Shown here one piece after another: positions 8,327 through 15,746 of a DNA stretch of 64,000 nucleotides. The DNA lies in assembly GCF_000445445.1 (NCBI RefSeq), contig NZ_ASXP01000002.1:62001-126000 (forward strand), written 5' to 3'. Source of the DNA: Sporomusa ovata DSM 2662. Its GTDB lineage: Bacteria; Bacillota; Negativicutes; Sporomusales; Sporomusaceae. Made by a program: the position numbers and the translations under genes. The notes under the pieces were generated by a model that saw only the letters and a program-made list of their open reading frames with translations, did no database searches and was not told where the DNA came from. The first letter of the stretch is position 1, and each line of letters starts with the position of its first letter.

Positions 8327-9817
8327 GTGGAAAACGAACAAGGATCAAAAAGCAATATTGTTTTGTACGTTTCAGCCGCTATAGCCTTACTATTTATATC
8401 ATTTAGCATAATCATGACAGAGCAAATGGGGAAAGCGGCTAATGCCATATTAAGCTTTTTAACTACCAATTTTGGCTGGTTATATCTATTGTCAGTAGGA
8501 ATCTTTATATTGACCTGCCTTGGTGTTGCTTTTAGCCGTTTTGGCAACATCAGGCTGGGGAAGGATGACGAGAAGCCAGAATTTACTGATTTTCAGTGGT
8601 TTACTATGCTTTTTGGCGGCGGCATGGGTATCAGCCTGATCTTTTGGTCGATTGCAGAACCCATGGTGCACTATATGTCACCTCCCGTGGGTCAGGGCGG
8701 AACCATAGAGGCCATGTATTTAGCCATGATGCTGGTATTTAATGATTTTGGTCTCCATGTCTGGTTTATTTATACCATTTGCGGTTTGGCGCTAGCCTAT
8801 TTCCAATTTCGAAAAGGCCTGCCATGCTTAATCAGTTCGGCTTTTTACCCGCTCTTAGGTGAGCGCATTCACGGGCCTATCGGCAAATCCATTGATATTC
8901 TGGCAGTATTTGCCACCATATTTGGCGTGGCTACCAGCTTAGGCTTGGGTTCCAGCCAGATTGCCGCTGGTTTACAGTATGTTTGGGGGATTCCGGCAAC
9001 ACCGGCGATGACTGCTGTCGTCATCGCAATCATGACGGTAATTTTCACTCTGGCCACTGTCTCCGGGTTGCATAAGGCTATGCAGCTGGTTGCCGACATC
9101 AAGATCTGGCTGTCGATTGCTTCCATGGTATTTATCTTCCTGTTCGGCGGTGCAGTTTTCCAATTGAATCTGTTTACCCATACACTGGGTACGTACCTGC
9201 AGAACTTTGTCGGCCAGACGCTGTGGATGGGCAACATTGAGTGGACTACCGCGTGGCCGATCTTCTACCGGGCCTGGTATATTGCCTGGGCGGCCTTTGT
9301 CGGCCAGTATATTGCCCGTATCTCCAGAGGTCGTACTATTCGCGAATTCATTTTGACCGCAACCTTTCTCCCTGTCGGTTTTAGCTTTGTGTGGCTGGCG
9401 ATATACGGCGGGGCAGCTTTCCAACTGGATGTATTATCAGGTGGTGCCATTCAGGCAGCTGTTAAAAGCGATTATACAACAGCCCTGTATGTAACACTTC
9501 AACAACTACCGTTTTATATGATTACCGCCCCCTTGGCAATGTTCCTGATTATAGCCTCCTTTGCCGGCTCCGCCAACTCGGCTACCTTTGTACTGAGCAT
9601 GCTGACCTCAGGCGGGGACATGAACCCCAGCAAAAAACTGCGTGGTTTCTGGGGCATTGCCCAGGGTTCTGTCACTATCATGCTGATTCTGGTCGGTGGC
9701 ACTGCGGCCATAAAGACCCTGCAGACAGCCTCTATCGCCGCGGCTTTTCCGTTCATGCTGATTATGCTGGCCATGTGCTACAGCATATATAAAGCGCTTT
9801 CTGAGGAAAAGATGTAA
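8327..9817 (+). CDS. BCCT family betaine/carnitine/choline transporter
   Basis: 496-residue integral membrane protein with about 12 membrane segments. It carries the BCCT hallmarks: FGGGMGISLIFWSIAEP near residues 95-112 (glycine-rich stretch of TM3 plus the aromatic/acidic substrate region), WAAFVGQYIARISRGRTIRE near 320-340 (conserved ISRGRT), and ITAPLAMFLI toward the end. Start GTG at 8327 follows an AAGGAAGGGA ribosome site. Unlike stress-type BetP/OpuD it lacks long charged termini. With the sigma-54 promoter this suggests catabolic uptake or substrate:product exchange. It is a paralog of the transporter at 42.0-43.5 kb beside methyltransferase genes. It is the only clearly intact gene between 5.4 and 10.8 kb. 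Confidence 0.9.
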   Translation: MENEQGSKSNIVLYVSAAIALLFISFSIIMTEQMGKAANAILSFLTTNFGWLYLLSVGIFILTCLGVAFSRFGNIRLGKDDEKPEFTDFQWFTMLFGGGMGISLIFWSIAEPMVHYMSPPVGQGGTIEAMYLAMMLVFNDFGLHVWFIYTICGLALAYFQFRKGLPCLISSAFYPLLGERIHGPIGKSIDILAVFATIFGVATSLGLGSSQIAAGLQYVWGIPATPAMTAVVIAIMTVIFTLATVSGLHKAMQLVADIKIWLSIASMVFIFLFGGAVFQLNLFTHTLGTYLQNFVGQTLWMGNIEWTTAWPIFYRAWYIAWAAFVGQYIARISRGRTIREFILTATFLPVGFSFVWLAIYGGAAFQLDVLSGGAIQAAVKSDYTTALYVTLQQLPFYMITAPLAMFLIIASFAGSANSATFVLSMLTSGGDMNPSKKLRGFWGIAQGSVTIMLILVGGTAAIKTLQTASIAAAFPFMLIMLAMCYSIYKALSEEKM

Positions 9818-9894
9818 GGCAACACGGTGTAAAAAAAAACGCTAACGCAGGCCTTGGTCTTTATCTCACATCCGATACCTTATACTCATATCCG

Positions 9895-10125
9895 TGAATA
9901 GCTTAATACTCTGGATACATGGCCCCACCACATTTCTCGCAACTAAACTGCGGCGGTACTGTTGGGTCTCCATCATCCTTGGCATCAAAGTCTCTGACTA
10001 CCTCATAGGAATTGCTTCCTCTTCGTTACATTCGTTACACTTTAAACAAATATACTTGACTACAATTTGTCGTTGGCCTTGGGACTTCCCTTGGCTTTTC
10101 TTTTTGCTCGGTTTTTGCTTCTTGG
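9895..10125 (-). pseudogene. Small zinc-ribbon protein, frameshifted
   Basis: The minus strand encodes a basic linker (SKKQKPSKKKSQGK) then QIVVKYICLKCNECNEEEAI. One base out of frame it continues YEVVRDFDAKDDGDPTVPPQ and FSCEKCGGAMYPEY before a stop. Together these form a two-part Cys cluster (CxxCxxC and CxxC) like a zinc ribbon. A single indel near 10010 breaks it. The family is not named; it looks like a conserved small protein of this lineage. Downstream (minus) lies the end of the BCCT gene, convergent. Confidence 0.5.
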
Positions 10126-10163
10126 ATACCGATGACCCAGGCCAGCCTCAGCCAGACACGTAA

Positions 10164-10418
10164 TTACGCTGAAATTCTAAGTTTTTCATAGCTTTCGGGA
10201 AAAAGATTATAGTTAAATATGGATGCGCGTGCCTGATTTCTTGTTCTATATTTTTCATGATAAATAAGCTCGGTTTTTAGCGTGCCAAAAAAAGATTTCT
10301 CCATACAGGCGTTATCCCAACAATTTCCTTTGCGGCTCGTGCTTTGAATAAAACCATACTTTTTAAGCAATGAGCGGTATTGCTTGCTTGCATATTGGAC
10401 TCCACGATCGGAGCACTT
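10164..10418 (-). pseudogene. IS3-family transposase (OrfB) C-terminal fragment
   Basis: The frame encodes SDRGVQYASKQYRSLLKKYG then FIQSTSRKGNCWDNACME and FFGTLKTELIYHEKYRTR. This is the DDE integrase core end of IS3-family OrfB, including the last catalytic Glu in the NACMEKSFF region. The expected ending (about 40 residues with LHSALGYLSP) is replaced after SIFNYN, and the first two thirds are missing. It joins directly to an AraC fragment at about 10418. Confidence 0.8.
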
Positions 10419-10614
10419 GCTTATTTTCTCCCACGATTACCTTGAACATTCTGTTGAAATAATACTTTGAAAAGCAGCATTGCTCCGCTATCTCTTCAAC
10501 GGATATACTTTTATCCAGATTTCTATATATATAATTTATCCCCTGGTTTTTTATGCACCTAACATTATGAATTAGGTTCACGCTGCATATTGTAAAGCAG
10601 CCGCTTATCCTCAT
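10419..10614 (-). pseudogene. AraC-family HTH fragment
   Basis: INYIYRNLDKSISVEEIAEQ followed by CCFSKYYFNRMFKVIVGEN is the first helix-turn-helix of an AraC/XylS regulator. After VGEN the sequence runs into the IS3 fragment, so the second HTH and any sensor domain are lost. No recognisable sequence precedes it that would supply a proper start. Confidence 0.7.
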
Positions 10615-10639
10615 CAGTTGTAATCCTGCTCATGAAGGT

Positions 10640-10815
10640 ATTCTCAAGAAATTTTTAGTGAATTCATCAGCAGCTGTTTCAGACATCGAAAACCAAGCTT
10701 TAATAAAATCACGCAAATTTCTTTTTCTTCAATTACCGGAATAATTGTTTTGCAACAGTTTGAGCAGGCTATGCAATTAAAACCAGACAATCCTTCTGCC
10801 TCATAAATTCTTTTC
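10640..10815 (-). pseudogene. Cys-cluster (YkgJ-like?) fragment
   Basis: The minus strand reads IYEAEGLSGFNCIACSNCCK then TIIPVIEEKEI. The CxxCxxCC cluster resembles the metal-binding start of YkgJ-family proteins, but only about 50 codons remain and no start codon with a ribosome site is evident. Low-confidence assignment. Confidence 0.3.
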
Positions 10816-10830
10816 CTGCCTAAGATGACA

Positions 10831-10862
10831 AAAAGGCTCCTGAGGAAAAACCTCAGAAACCT
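10831..10862 (-). terminator. Terminator after tRNA-Sec
   Basis: Minus-strand hairpin with CTGAGG / CCTCAG core and AAGG/CCTT outer pairs, followed by TTTTTG, 13 bases beyond the 3' end of the tRNA gene. Confidence 0.65.
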
Positions 10863-10874
10863 TATATTCTCTAC

Positions 10875-10971
10875 TGGCGGGAGCGTGTAGGAATCGAACC
10901 TACCATGGACGGATTAACGCCCAACGGACAGTTTTGAAGACTGCAGGAGCCACCAGGCCCCATCCGCTCCC
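10875..10971 (-). tRNA. selC: tRNA-Sec (anticodon UCA)
   Basis: 97-nt selenocysteine tRNA on the minus strand with encoded CCA. The acceptor arm is GGGAGCG / CGCTCCC. The anticodon loop is CTTCAAA within the CAGT-CTTCAAA-ACTG arm, giving anticodon TCA. A long variable arm follows (about 20 bases, CCGTTGGGCG...CCATGG region) and the T-loop is GGTTCGATTCC. The extended acceptor/T stack and long variable arm fit SelC and exclude a suppressor tRNA-Ser. The genome therefore inserts selenocysteine at UGA, as expected for acetogens with Sec formate dehydrogenase or glycine/betaine reductases. No selA/selB/selD or clear selenoprotein gene is in the window. Confidence 0.93.
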
Positions 10972-11093
10972 ATATCAACTTTACATATATAATATAACAT
11001 AAGACCTTTTTTTATTCAAGGTACATCTCAATTAGACATTTTTTTCAAATTCCACAATAAAAATACTTTTTTACTTAAAAACTAAAATTTTAC

Positions 11094-11123
11094 TTGACAC
11101 TAGGCTGTACCATTTGTTATAGT
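11094..11123 (+). promoter_or_regulatory. Sigma-70 promoter of amt-glnK
   Basis: TTGACA (11094-11099) and TATAGT (11118-11123) with an 18-base spacer, or TTATAG with 17. Transcription would start near 11130, just ahead of the first hexaloop hairpin, so the whole ANTAR-like leader is transcribed. Confidence 0.7.
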
Positions 11124-11144
11124 AACTACATCAAGTTAATCATT

Positions 11145-11246
11145 TAGGCAATGAAGCCTTCGCAATTATTTGCGAAGGCTTTTGTGTCTACGATTCCGGA
11201 CAATGGCGTCCTGAAGGGGTAACCCTTTAAGGCGCTTTTTTTATTT
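11145..11246 (+). ncRNA. ANTAR-type antiterminator leader of amt
   Basis: Two short hairpins each carry a six-base loop with A at position 1 and G at position 4, the recognition signature of ANTAR-domain antitermination proteins. Hairpin 1 is AGGC-AATGAA-GCCT (11146-11159); hairpin 2 is GGAC-AATGGC-GTCC (11198-11211). Each 3' arm overlaps a terminator. AAGCCTTCGCA / TGCGAAGGCTT (11154-11181) overlaps hairpin 1. GCGTCCTGAAGGG / CCCTTTAAGGCGC followed by seven T (11206-11242) overlaps hairpin 2. An ANTAR protein binding the hexaloops would prevent terminator formation and let amt be transcribed. The ANTAR regulator itself is not in the window. Confidence 0.75.
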
Positions 11247-11331
11247 CCGGATATCGCAAAGGGGGGATGTACTTATTCCAAAATATACTTTCATTCAAAA
11301 AAAATTATTAAGTAAAGGAAGGGATGTAAAA

Positions 11332-12747
11332 ATGAAAAAGCTTTGGACTATTATTACAGTATGTTTATTGTTAATGCTCGTATTTGCACCTGCTGCCTTT
11401 GCTGACGGCGAAACGCCAGCTGAAGCAGCCAAGATTGATACCGGGGATACAACTTTCGTTCTAGTTAGCGCTGCACTTGTTATGATTATGACTCCAGGTT
11501 TAGCCTTATTCTATGGTGGTATGGTAAGAACCAAAAATGCTTTAAGTACCCTCATGCAAAGCTTTTTTATCATTGGGTTAGTCACGGTACAATGGGTATT
11601 ATTTGGTTACTCCCTTGCCTTTGGACCAGACATCAATCATTTCATTGGTTCTCTTGACTGGGTTGGCCTGAGCGGTGTTGGAATGGAACCTAATGCCGAT
11701 TATGCCGCAACCATTCCGCATCAGGCTTTTATGATCTTCCAAGCTATGTTTGCAGTTATAACTGCCGGCTTAATTACCGGTGCCTTTGCTGAACGAATGA
11801 AGTTTGGGGCTTTCGTAGTTTTCACCTTGCTCTGGACCACCTTAGTATATGATCCTATGGCTCACTGGGTATGGGGTGTAGGTGGTTGGATCCGCGAATT
11901 GGGTGTACTGGATTTCGCCGGTGGTACTGTTGTTCATATTATTTCCGGGGTCTCAGGCCTCACAATTGCCCTTATGATTGGCAAACGCAAAGGGTATGGC
12001 TCTGAAGTCATGATGCCTCATCACCTGCCAATGACTGTTATTGGCGCTTCCCTACTCTGGTTTGGTTGGTTTGGATTTAATGCCGGCAGCGCTTTATCTG
12101 CCAATGGTCTTGCTGCCAGCGCCTTCGTGGTTACTCATGTAGCCGCTGCTGCTGCCACTGTTTCCTGGGTATTAACCGAATGGTTATATCATGGCAAGCC
12201 CACCATTTTGGGCGCTGCTTCCGGATGTGTCGCCGGTCTTGTCGCTATTACCCCAGCAGCCGGCTTTGTCAGCCTTATCCCGACAGTCATCATCGGTTTA
12301 TCTGCTGGCATTATCTGCTTCTTGGCTGTGGCTGTCCTGAAACCTAAGCTCGGTTATGATGATTCCCTTGATGCCTTTGGCGTGCATGGCATTGGTGGCA
12401 CCTGGGGTGCTATCGCCACCGGTTTATTTGCCTCCAAAGCTGTTAACCCGGCTGGTGCTGATGGCCTATTCTACGGCAATGCCAGTCAGTTAACCACTCA
12501 ACTTCTTGGTGTTGGCATCAGTTGGGTATTTGCCGCCATAATGACTTTCATTATTCTCAAAGCCATTGGCTTATTTTTAGAAGTTCGCGCTACTACTGAA
12601 CAAGAAATTCAAGGCCTTGACCTTACTGAACACGGCGAACGGGGCTATGCTTATCAAGATTTCATGACAGGTTCACCAATTGCCTTTGGCTCCTCTGCAA
12701 GTGGCGTCCCGCAAGAATTAGTTGCGAAAAAAACGACTCTCGCGTAA
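11332..12747 (+). CDS. amt: Ammonium transporter
   Basis: 471-residue Amt/MEP/Rh channel. A cleavable signal peptide (cut after AFA, about residue 24) is followed by 11 membrane segments. Family motifs include MIMTPGLALFYGGMVR (TM1 with the gating region), FAERMKFGAFVVFTLLWTTLVYDPM (split by the periplasmic vestibule), DFAGGTVVHIISG (twin-His partner on TM5) and DDSLDAFGVHGIGGTWGAIATGLFA (second pore His and signature). It conducts ammonia/ammonium inward and is gated by the PII protein encoded next. An AAGGAAGGGATGT ribosome site precedes the ATG. Expression appears controlled by the ANTAR-type leader. Confidence 0.95.
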   Translation: MKKLWTIITVCLLLMLVFAPAAFADGETPAEAAKIDTGDTTFVLVSAALVMIMTPGLALFYGGMVRTKNALSTLMQSFFIIGLVTVQWVLFGYSLAFGPDINHFIGSLDWVGLSGVGMEPNADYAATIPHQAFMIFQAMFAVITAGLITGAFAERMKFGAFVVFTLLWTTLVYDPMAHWVWGVGGWIRELGVLDFAGGTVVHIISGVSGLTIALMIGKRKGYGSEVMMPHHLPMTVIGASLLWFGWFGFNAGSALSANGLAASAFVVTHVAAAAATVSWVLTEWLYHGKPTILGAASGCVAGLVAITPAAGFVSLIPTVIIGLSAGIICFLAVAVLKPKLGYDDSLDAFGVHGIGGTWGAIATGLFASKAVNPAGADGLFYGNASQLTTQLLGVGISWVFAAIMTFIILKAIGLFLEVRATTEQEIQGLDLTEHGERGYAYQDFMTGSPIAFGSSASGVPQELVAKKTTLA

Positions 12748-12794
12748 ACTGTAACTAATATAGGCTATATATTCCGATTAAAGAAGTTGTAGGT

Positions 12795-12832
12795 GCAGGC
12801 AGATGGTGTAGTACCAATGCACATCTGCCTGC
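12795..12832 (+). promoter_or_regulatory. Hairpin between amt and glnK
   Basis: Perfect 11-base inverted repeat GCAGGCAGATG / CATCTGCCTGC followed by AAAAAG rather than a T-run. It is more likely an mRNA processing or stability element between the two cistrons than a terminator. Confidence 0.5.
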
Positions 12833-12876
12833 AAAAAGCTTTAACACGCTGTATATAGAAAAAGGAGGAACTTATC

Positions 12877-13248
12877 ATGAGACCGATTACGAAAATTGAC
12901 ATTATTACCCGCCCTGAAAAACTTGAGGAACTTAAAGAAGCCATGAAAAAAATTAACGTCACCGGTATGACCGTAACGCAAGTTTATGGCTGCGGCCTAA
13001 CTAAAGGCCACACTGAAGTATACCGTGGGCAAGAGTACAGCATTAACTTAGTTCCCAAAGTGAAAATCGAAATTGTCGTCTGTGAAGTACCGGTTGAACG
13101 GGTGCTTGAGGCTGCTAAGACGGCTTGCCGAACCGGAAAAATCGGTGATGGCAAAATTTTTGTTTATCCTATTGCCAATGCCGTCCGCATCCGTACCGGC
13201 GAAGAAGGCGATATCGCTATTGCCGACCCGGCTGATATGTCTAAGTAA
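12877..13248 (+). CDS. glnK: P-II family nitrogen regulatory protein
   Basis: 123-residue PII signal protein: MRPITKIDIITRPEKLEEL at the N-terminus, the T-loop at residues 37-57 with Tyr-49 and Tyr-54 (YRGQEYSINLVPKVKIEIV), and the C-terminal KIFVYPIANAVRIRTGEEG (ATP/2-oxoglutarate site). It senses 2-oxoglutarate and ATP/ADP and plugs Amt when nitrogen is plentiful. The T-loop has SINLV where many GlnK have TVDFL, an unusual substitution. A GGAGG ribosome site precedes it, and it is cotranscribed with amt. It is slightly longer than the usual 112 residues, with an acidic tail. Confidence 0.95.
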   Translation: MRPITKIDIITRPEKLEELKEAMKKINVTGMTVTQVYGCGLTKGHTEVYRGQEYSINLVPKVKIEIVVCEVPVERVLEAAKTACRTGKIGDGKIFVYPIANAVRIRTGEEGDIAIADPADMSK

Positions 13249-13258
13249 GAATATAAGG

Positions 13259-13297
13259 AAGAAACCCCAGAGTTCTGAATTGAACTCTGGGGTTTCT
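13259..13297. terminator. Terminator between glnK and the feo operon
   Basis: Strong stem AAACCCCAGAGTT / AACTCTGGGGTTT with T-rich 3' side (TTTCTTCT) on the plus strand and A/T-rich flanks on the other. It serves glnK and, lying right after the convergent Cys-rich gene, probably the feo operon too. Confidence 0.85.
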
Positions 13298-13298
13298 T

Positions 13299-13439
13299 CT
13301 ATCCGGAACATTTATTTTTCCCCTTGCACTTGCTGCAATTCCCATTACACTGGCTTAAAAGCAGCTTGTTACATCGGGGGCAGCGTATCTTCCCTGGATC
13401 ACAGGTCATCTTGCATTGGGGACAAAGTTGCTGTTCCAA
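13299..13439 (-). CDS. Small Cys-rich protein at the end of feoAB
   Basis: A 46-residue gene with a TTG start (13439) preceded by GAGGTG, 25 bases after the feoB stop. Nine of 46 residues are Cys, arranged as CPQCKMTC, then CPRC, then QCNGNCSKCKGKNKC. The first two pairs look like a small zinc ribbon or rubredoxin-type knuckle, and the tail is a denser cluster. Position at the 3' end of feoAB suggests a role in ferrous iron uptake, in the way FeoC or other small accessory proteins accompany FeoB, but the sequence is not FeoC-like (no winged helix). It is short enough to be missed by standard gene callers. Function unknown. Confidence 0.6.
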   Translation of the reverse strand: MEQQLCPQCKMTCDPGKIRCPRCNKLLLSQCNGNCSKCKGKNKCSG

Positions 13440-13464
13440 TACGAATCACCTCTGCTTTATTAAC

Positions 13465-15312
13465 TCAAATAACAAAGGCCGCTACAATAGCACCAATAAG
13501 GAATGCAAACACCCACGAGCTAAGCCAAATTAAAGCGCCCTCTTTATTACCCCGTTCTTTAAAAATCATAATGACAGTGGCAACACATGGCACAAACAGC
13601 GTAATGGTTACCAATGATACTAAAGTCTGTGCCGGTGTAAGTACCATATCATTTAAACCAGCCGCCCCGAAGTCACGGCGGATAAGACCCATAATAAAGG
13701 CAGTTGCTGTTTCTTTTGGCAATTTTAGTAACCCTTCTGTTACTGGAGCTAAAGCTACTTGAATACTATCTAACAATCCGCTAAGCTGCAATCCTGAAAT
13801 AATAAGTGCTCCCAACATAAATAGCGGCGTAGCTTCTAAGAGAAACGCATACGACTTGGTTACTGTCTTTTTCAATACATTTTCACCACGTGGTAAACGG
13901 ATAGGCGGCAAATCAATCAAGAGATCCGACGACTCTCCTGGCAATACTTTGTGGAGAATCTTGCCTGTTATCCCTAATACCAATAAAATAACCAGAATGT
14001 AAATCGCAATAAATTTGGCGCCAATGCCAGCTAACATACCGGCAATAACACCAAGTTGTGCCGAACAAGGTATAGCCAGACCCAGCACCGCGGTCGCAAT
14101 TGTCCGCTCTCGCTTGGTTCCTAAAATTCGCGTCGTGATAGTCGCCATAGTTACACAGCCAAAACCTAAAATTAAGGGAATAATAGCCCTTCCGTTTAAG
14201 CCAATACTGGTCATAACACGGTCAACCAGTGTGGCTAGCCGCGGCAAATAACCTGAATCCTCCATAATTGACAACGCAAAGTAAAAACCGACAACTAAGG
14301 GCAGCAGCAGTCCCAGTACATAGGTTACTGTCATAGTTAAGATACCAAACTCACCAATTAGGATCGTACCAATTATCGATTGTTCACTAATAAAGCGTCC
14401 AACAAAATCCCGCACTACCGGCTCATACAGGCCTTGCATGACTGTTTCCTCAGTAAAGCCGACAATATCCTGGGCAACAAGAACGCCAATCAGATAATAC
14501 ATAGCATATAGTACTAGGGCAAAGATAGGTATACCTGTCCAGGGCCGCAACATATACCGGCCTAATATAGTACCAAACGTCGCACCTTCTTGTGTTTCGG
14601 TTACTACATGCTTAACGATATCATTCACACGGTGACGGCGGTCGTGATAAATCTCCTCCCGCAGTTCACCTGGCGGTACCCCATGGCGCTCAGCCACATG
14701 GGGATCACCTTCAAGTACAAGTAATGCTTCACCCCAGGAACCAATCCGGTTCATCATCCCTTCCAGCCTATTTTTCAGCTTTGTAGGTATGATCCCGGTA
14801 CGAGCTTCAAAGATCCGGTTCTTGACCTCAGAAACACCTTTGCCCTTAACTGCTATTGTCGCAATGACTGGCACACCTAATAGATCCTCAAGCAAATCAA
14901 GATCTATTTTTAGCCCTTGTTCCTCAGCCTCATCCATCAGGTTTATGGCAATAATGGTAGGAATACCAGTATCAATAACCTGCAACGTCAAAAATAAATC
15001 ACGTTCCAAATGCACAGCATCGACTACATTTAAAATTAAATCAGCAGACAAAATAACATCTCTGGCCACCGTTTCCTCGTCATTAAAAGAGGAAATACCA
15101 TATACGCCGGGTGTATCAATGACTACATCTTTACCGTAACGGCCATGTGATATATCAACAGTGGTCCCGGGGAAATTCGACACATCCACATACATGCCTG
15201 TTAATGCATTAAAAAACACTGACTTTCCCACATTAGGATTACCCACTAGAACTATCTTCTTAGCTCCCTCAGGAATATCTATATGAGTTAAGTTATTATG
15301 ACAATGGTCCAT
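13465..15312 (-). CDS. feoB: Ferrous iron transporter B
   Basis: 615-residue Fe(II) permease. The N-terminal G-protein domain has G1 GNPNVGKS (24-31), switch region FPGTTVD, G3 DTPGVYG and G4 NLMD; the central and C-terminal parts hold two Gate domains (GFGCVTMATITTRILGTKRER; the second with PCVATVIMIFKERG). It moves ferrous iron across the inner membrane. The length is at the short end for FeoB because the cytoplasmic C-terminal extension is missing. It starts 50 bases after feoA behind AGGAGG. It is regulated by Fur together with feoA. Confidence 0.95.
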   Translation of the reverse strand: MDHCHNNLTHIDIPEGAKKIVLVGNPNVGKSVFFNALTGMYVDVSNFPGTTVDISHGRYGKDVVIDTPGVYGISSFNDEETVARDVILSADLILNVVDAVHLERDLFLTLQVIDTGIPTIIAINLMDEAEEQGLKIDLDLLEDLLGVPVIATIAVKGKGVSEVKNRIFEARTGIIPTKLKNRLEGMMNRIGSWGEALLVLEGDPHVAERHGVPPGELREEIYHDRRHRVNDIVKHVVTETQEGATFGTILGRYMLRPWTGIPIFALVLYAMYYLIGVLVAQDIVGFTEETVMQGLYEPVVRDFVGRFISEQSIIGTILIGEFGILTMTVTYVLGLLLPLVVGFYFALSIMEDSGYLPRLATLVDRVMTSIGLNGRAIIPLILGFGCVTMATITTRILGTKRERTIATAVLGLAIPCSAQLGVIAGMLAGIGAKFIAIYILVILLVLGITGKILHKVLPGESSDLLIDLPPIRLPRGENVLKKTVTKSYAFLLEATPLFMLGALIISGLQLSGLLDSIQVALAPVTEGLLKLPKETATAFIMGLIRRDFGAAGLNDMVLTPAQTLVSLVTITLFVPCVATVIMIFKERGNKEGALIWLSSWVFAFLIGAIVAAFVI

Positions 15313-15362
15313 TCTTTCCTCCTGGCTACCTGAGAGCCCTTCTGATTGATAATATTCACCTA

Positions 15363-15581
15363 CTAGGCTGGCTGCACCTCAATATTTTCGGCTAAACGGC
15401 GCCCAATCGCAATCTCTTGCTTGCCTCTGCCGATAACAACTGGGCCAGCAGGCAATTTTTCATAACATTCTACTTCAGCACCCTCGGCAATACCGAAGCG
15501 AATGGCTTGAGCCCTGATAGTTGGATTAGGAATGGCAGCAATTAAAAGACGCTGACCACGTTTAGCTTGTGAAAGTGTCAT
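15363..15581 (-). CDS. feoA: Ferrous iron transport protein A
   Basis: 72-residue SH3-like FeoA protein (MTLSQAKRGQRLLIAAIPNP; RFGIAEGAEVECYEKLPAGP; IAIGRRLAENIEV). It binds the cytoplasmic side of FeoB and is needed for Fe(II) transport in characterised systems. It has a strong ribosome site (GGGGGG) and is the first gene of the operon, directly behind the Fur boxes. Confidence 0.92.
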   Translation of the reverse strand: MTLSQAKRGQRLLIAAIPNPTIRAQAIRFGIAEGAEVECYEKLPAGPVVIGRGKQEIAIGRRLAENIEVQPA

Positions 15582-15603
15582 GATATATTTCCCCCCTCAG
15601 TAT

Positions 15604-15618
15604 TGATAATCATTATCA
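15604..15618 (-). promoter_or_regulatory. Fur box of feoAB
   Basis: TGATAATCATTATCA is a perfect 7-1-7 Fur palindrome, 23 bases upstream of feoA. Fe(II)-Fur binding here would repress the operon in iron-replete cells. Confidence 0.85.
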
Positions 15619-15663
15619 TCAATTACGTAAAAAATTTGCGCCCTTTTGATATTGACGCGTAAC

Positions 15664-15678
15664 TGATATTTATTCTCA
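15664..15678 (-). promoter_or_regulatory. Second, weaker Fur box
   Basis: TGATATTTATTCTCA matches the 7-1-7 Fur pattern at 12 of 14 positions, 46 bases upstream of the perfect box. Tandem placement suggests cooperative binding over the feo promoter. Inferred. Confidence 0.45.
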
Positions 15679-15746
15679 GTTTTATTATATGAATTCAATG
15701 ACACCTTGTCAAGCAGGACTTTTACACTCTTGCAATTTCATTTTTC

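Noticed and set aside
9894..10163. Plus-strand frame of 89 codons
   Set aside because: Antisense to the zinc-ribbon pseudogene with two Cys clusters.
13073..13762. Long plus-strand frame of 229 codons opposite feoB
   Set aside because: It is antisense to the clearly conserved FeoB gene and glnK end, has no ribosome site and low-complexity Thr/Ser/Ala composition.
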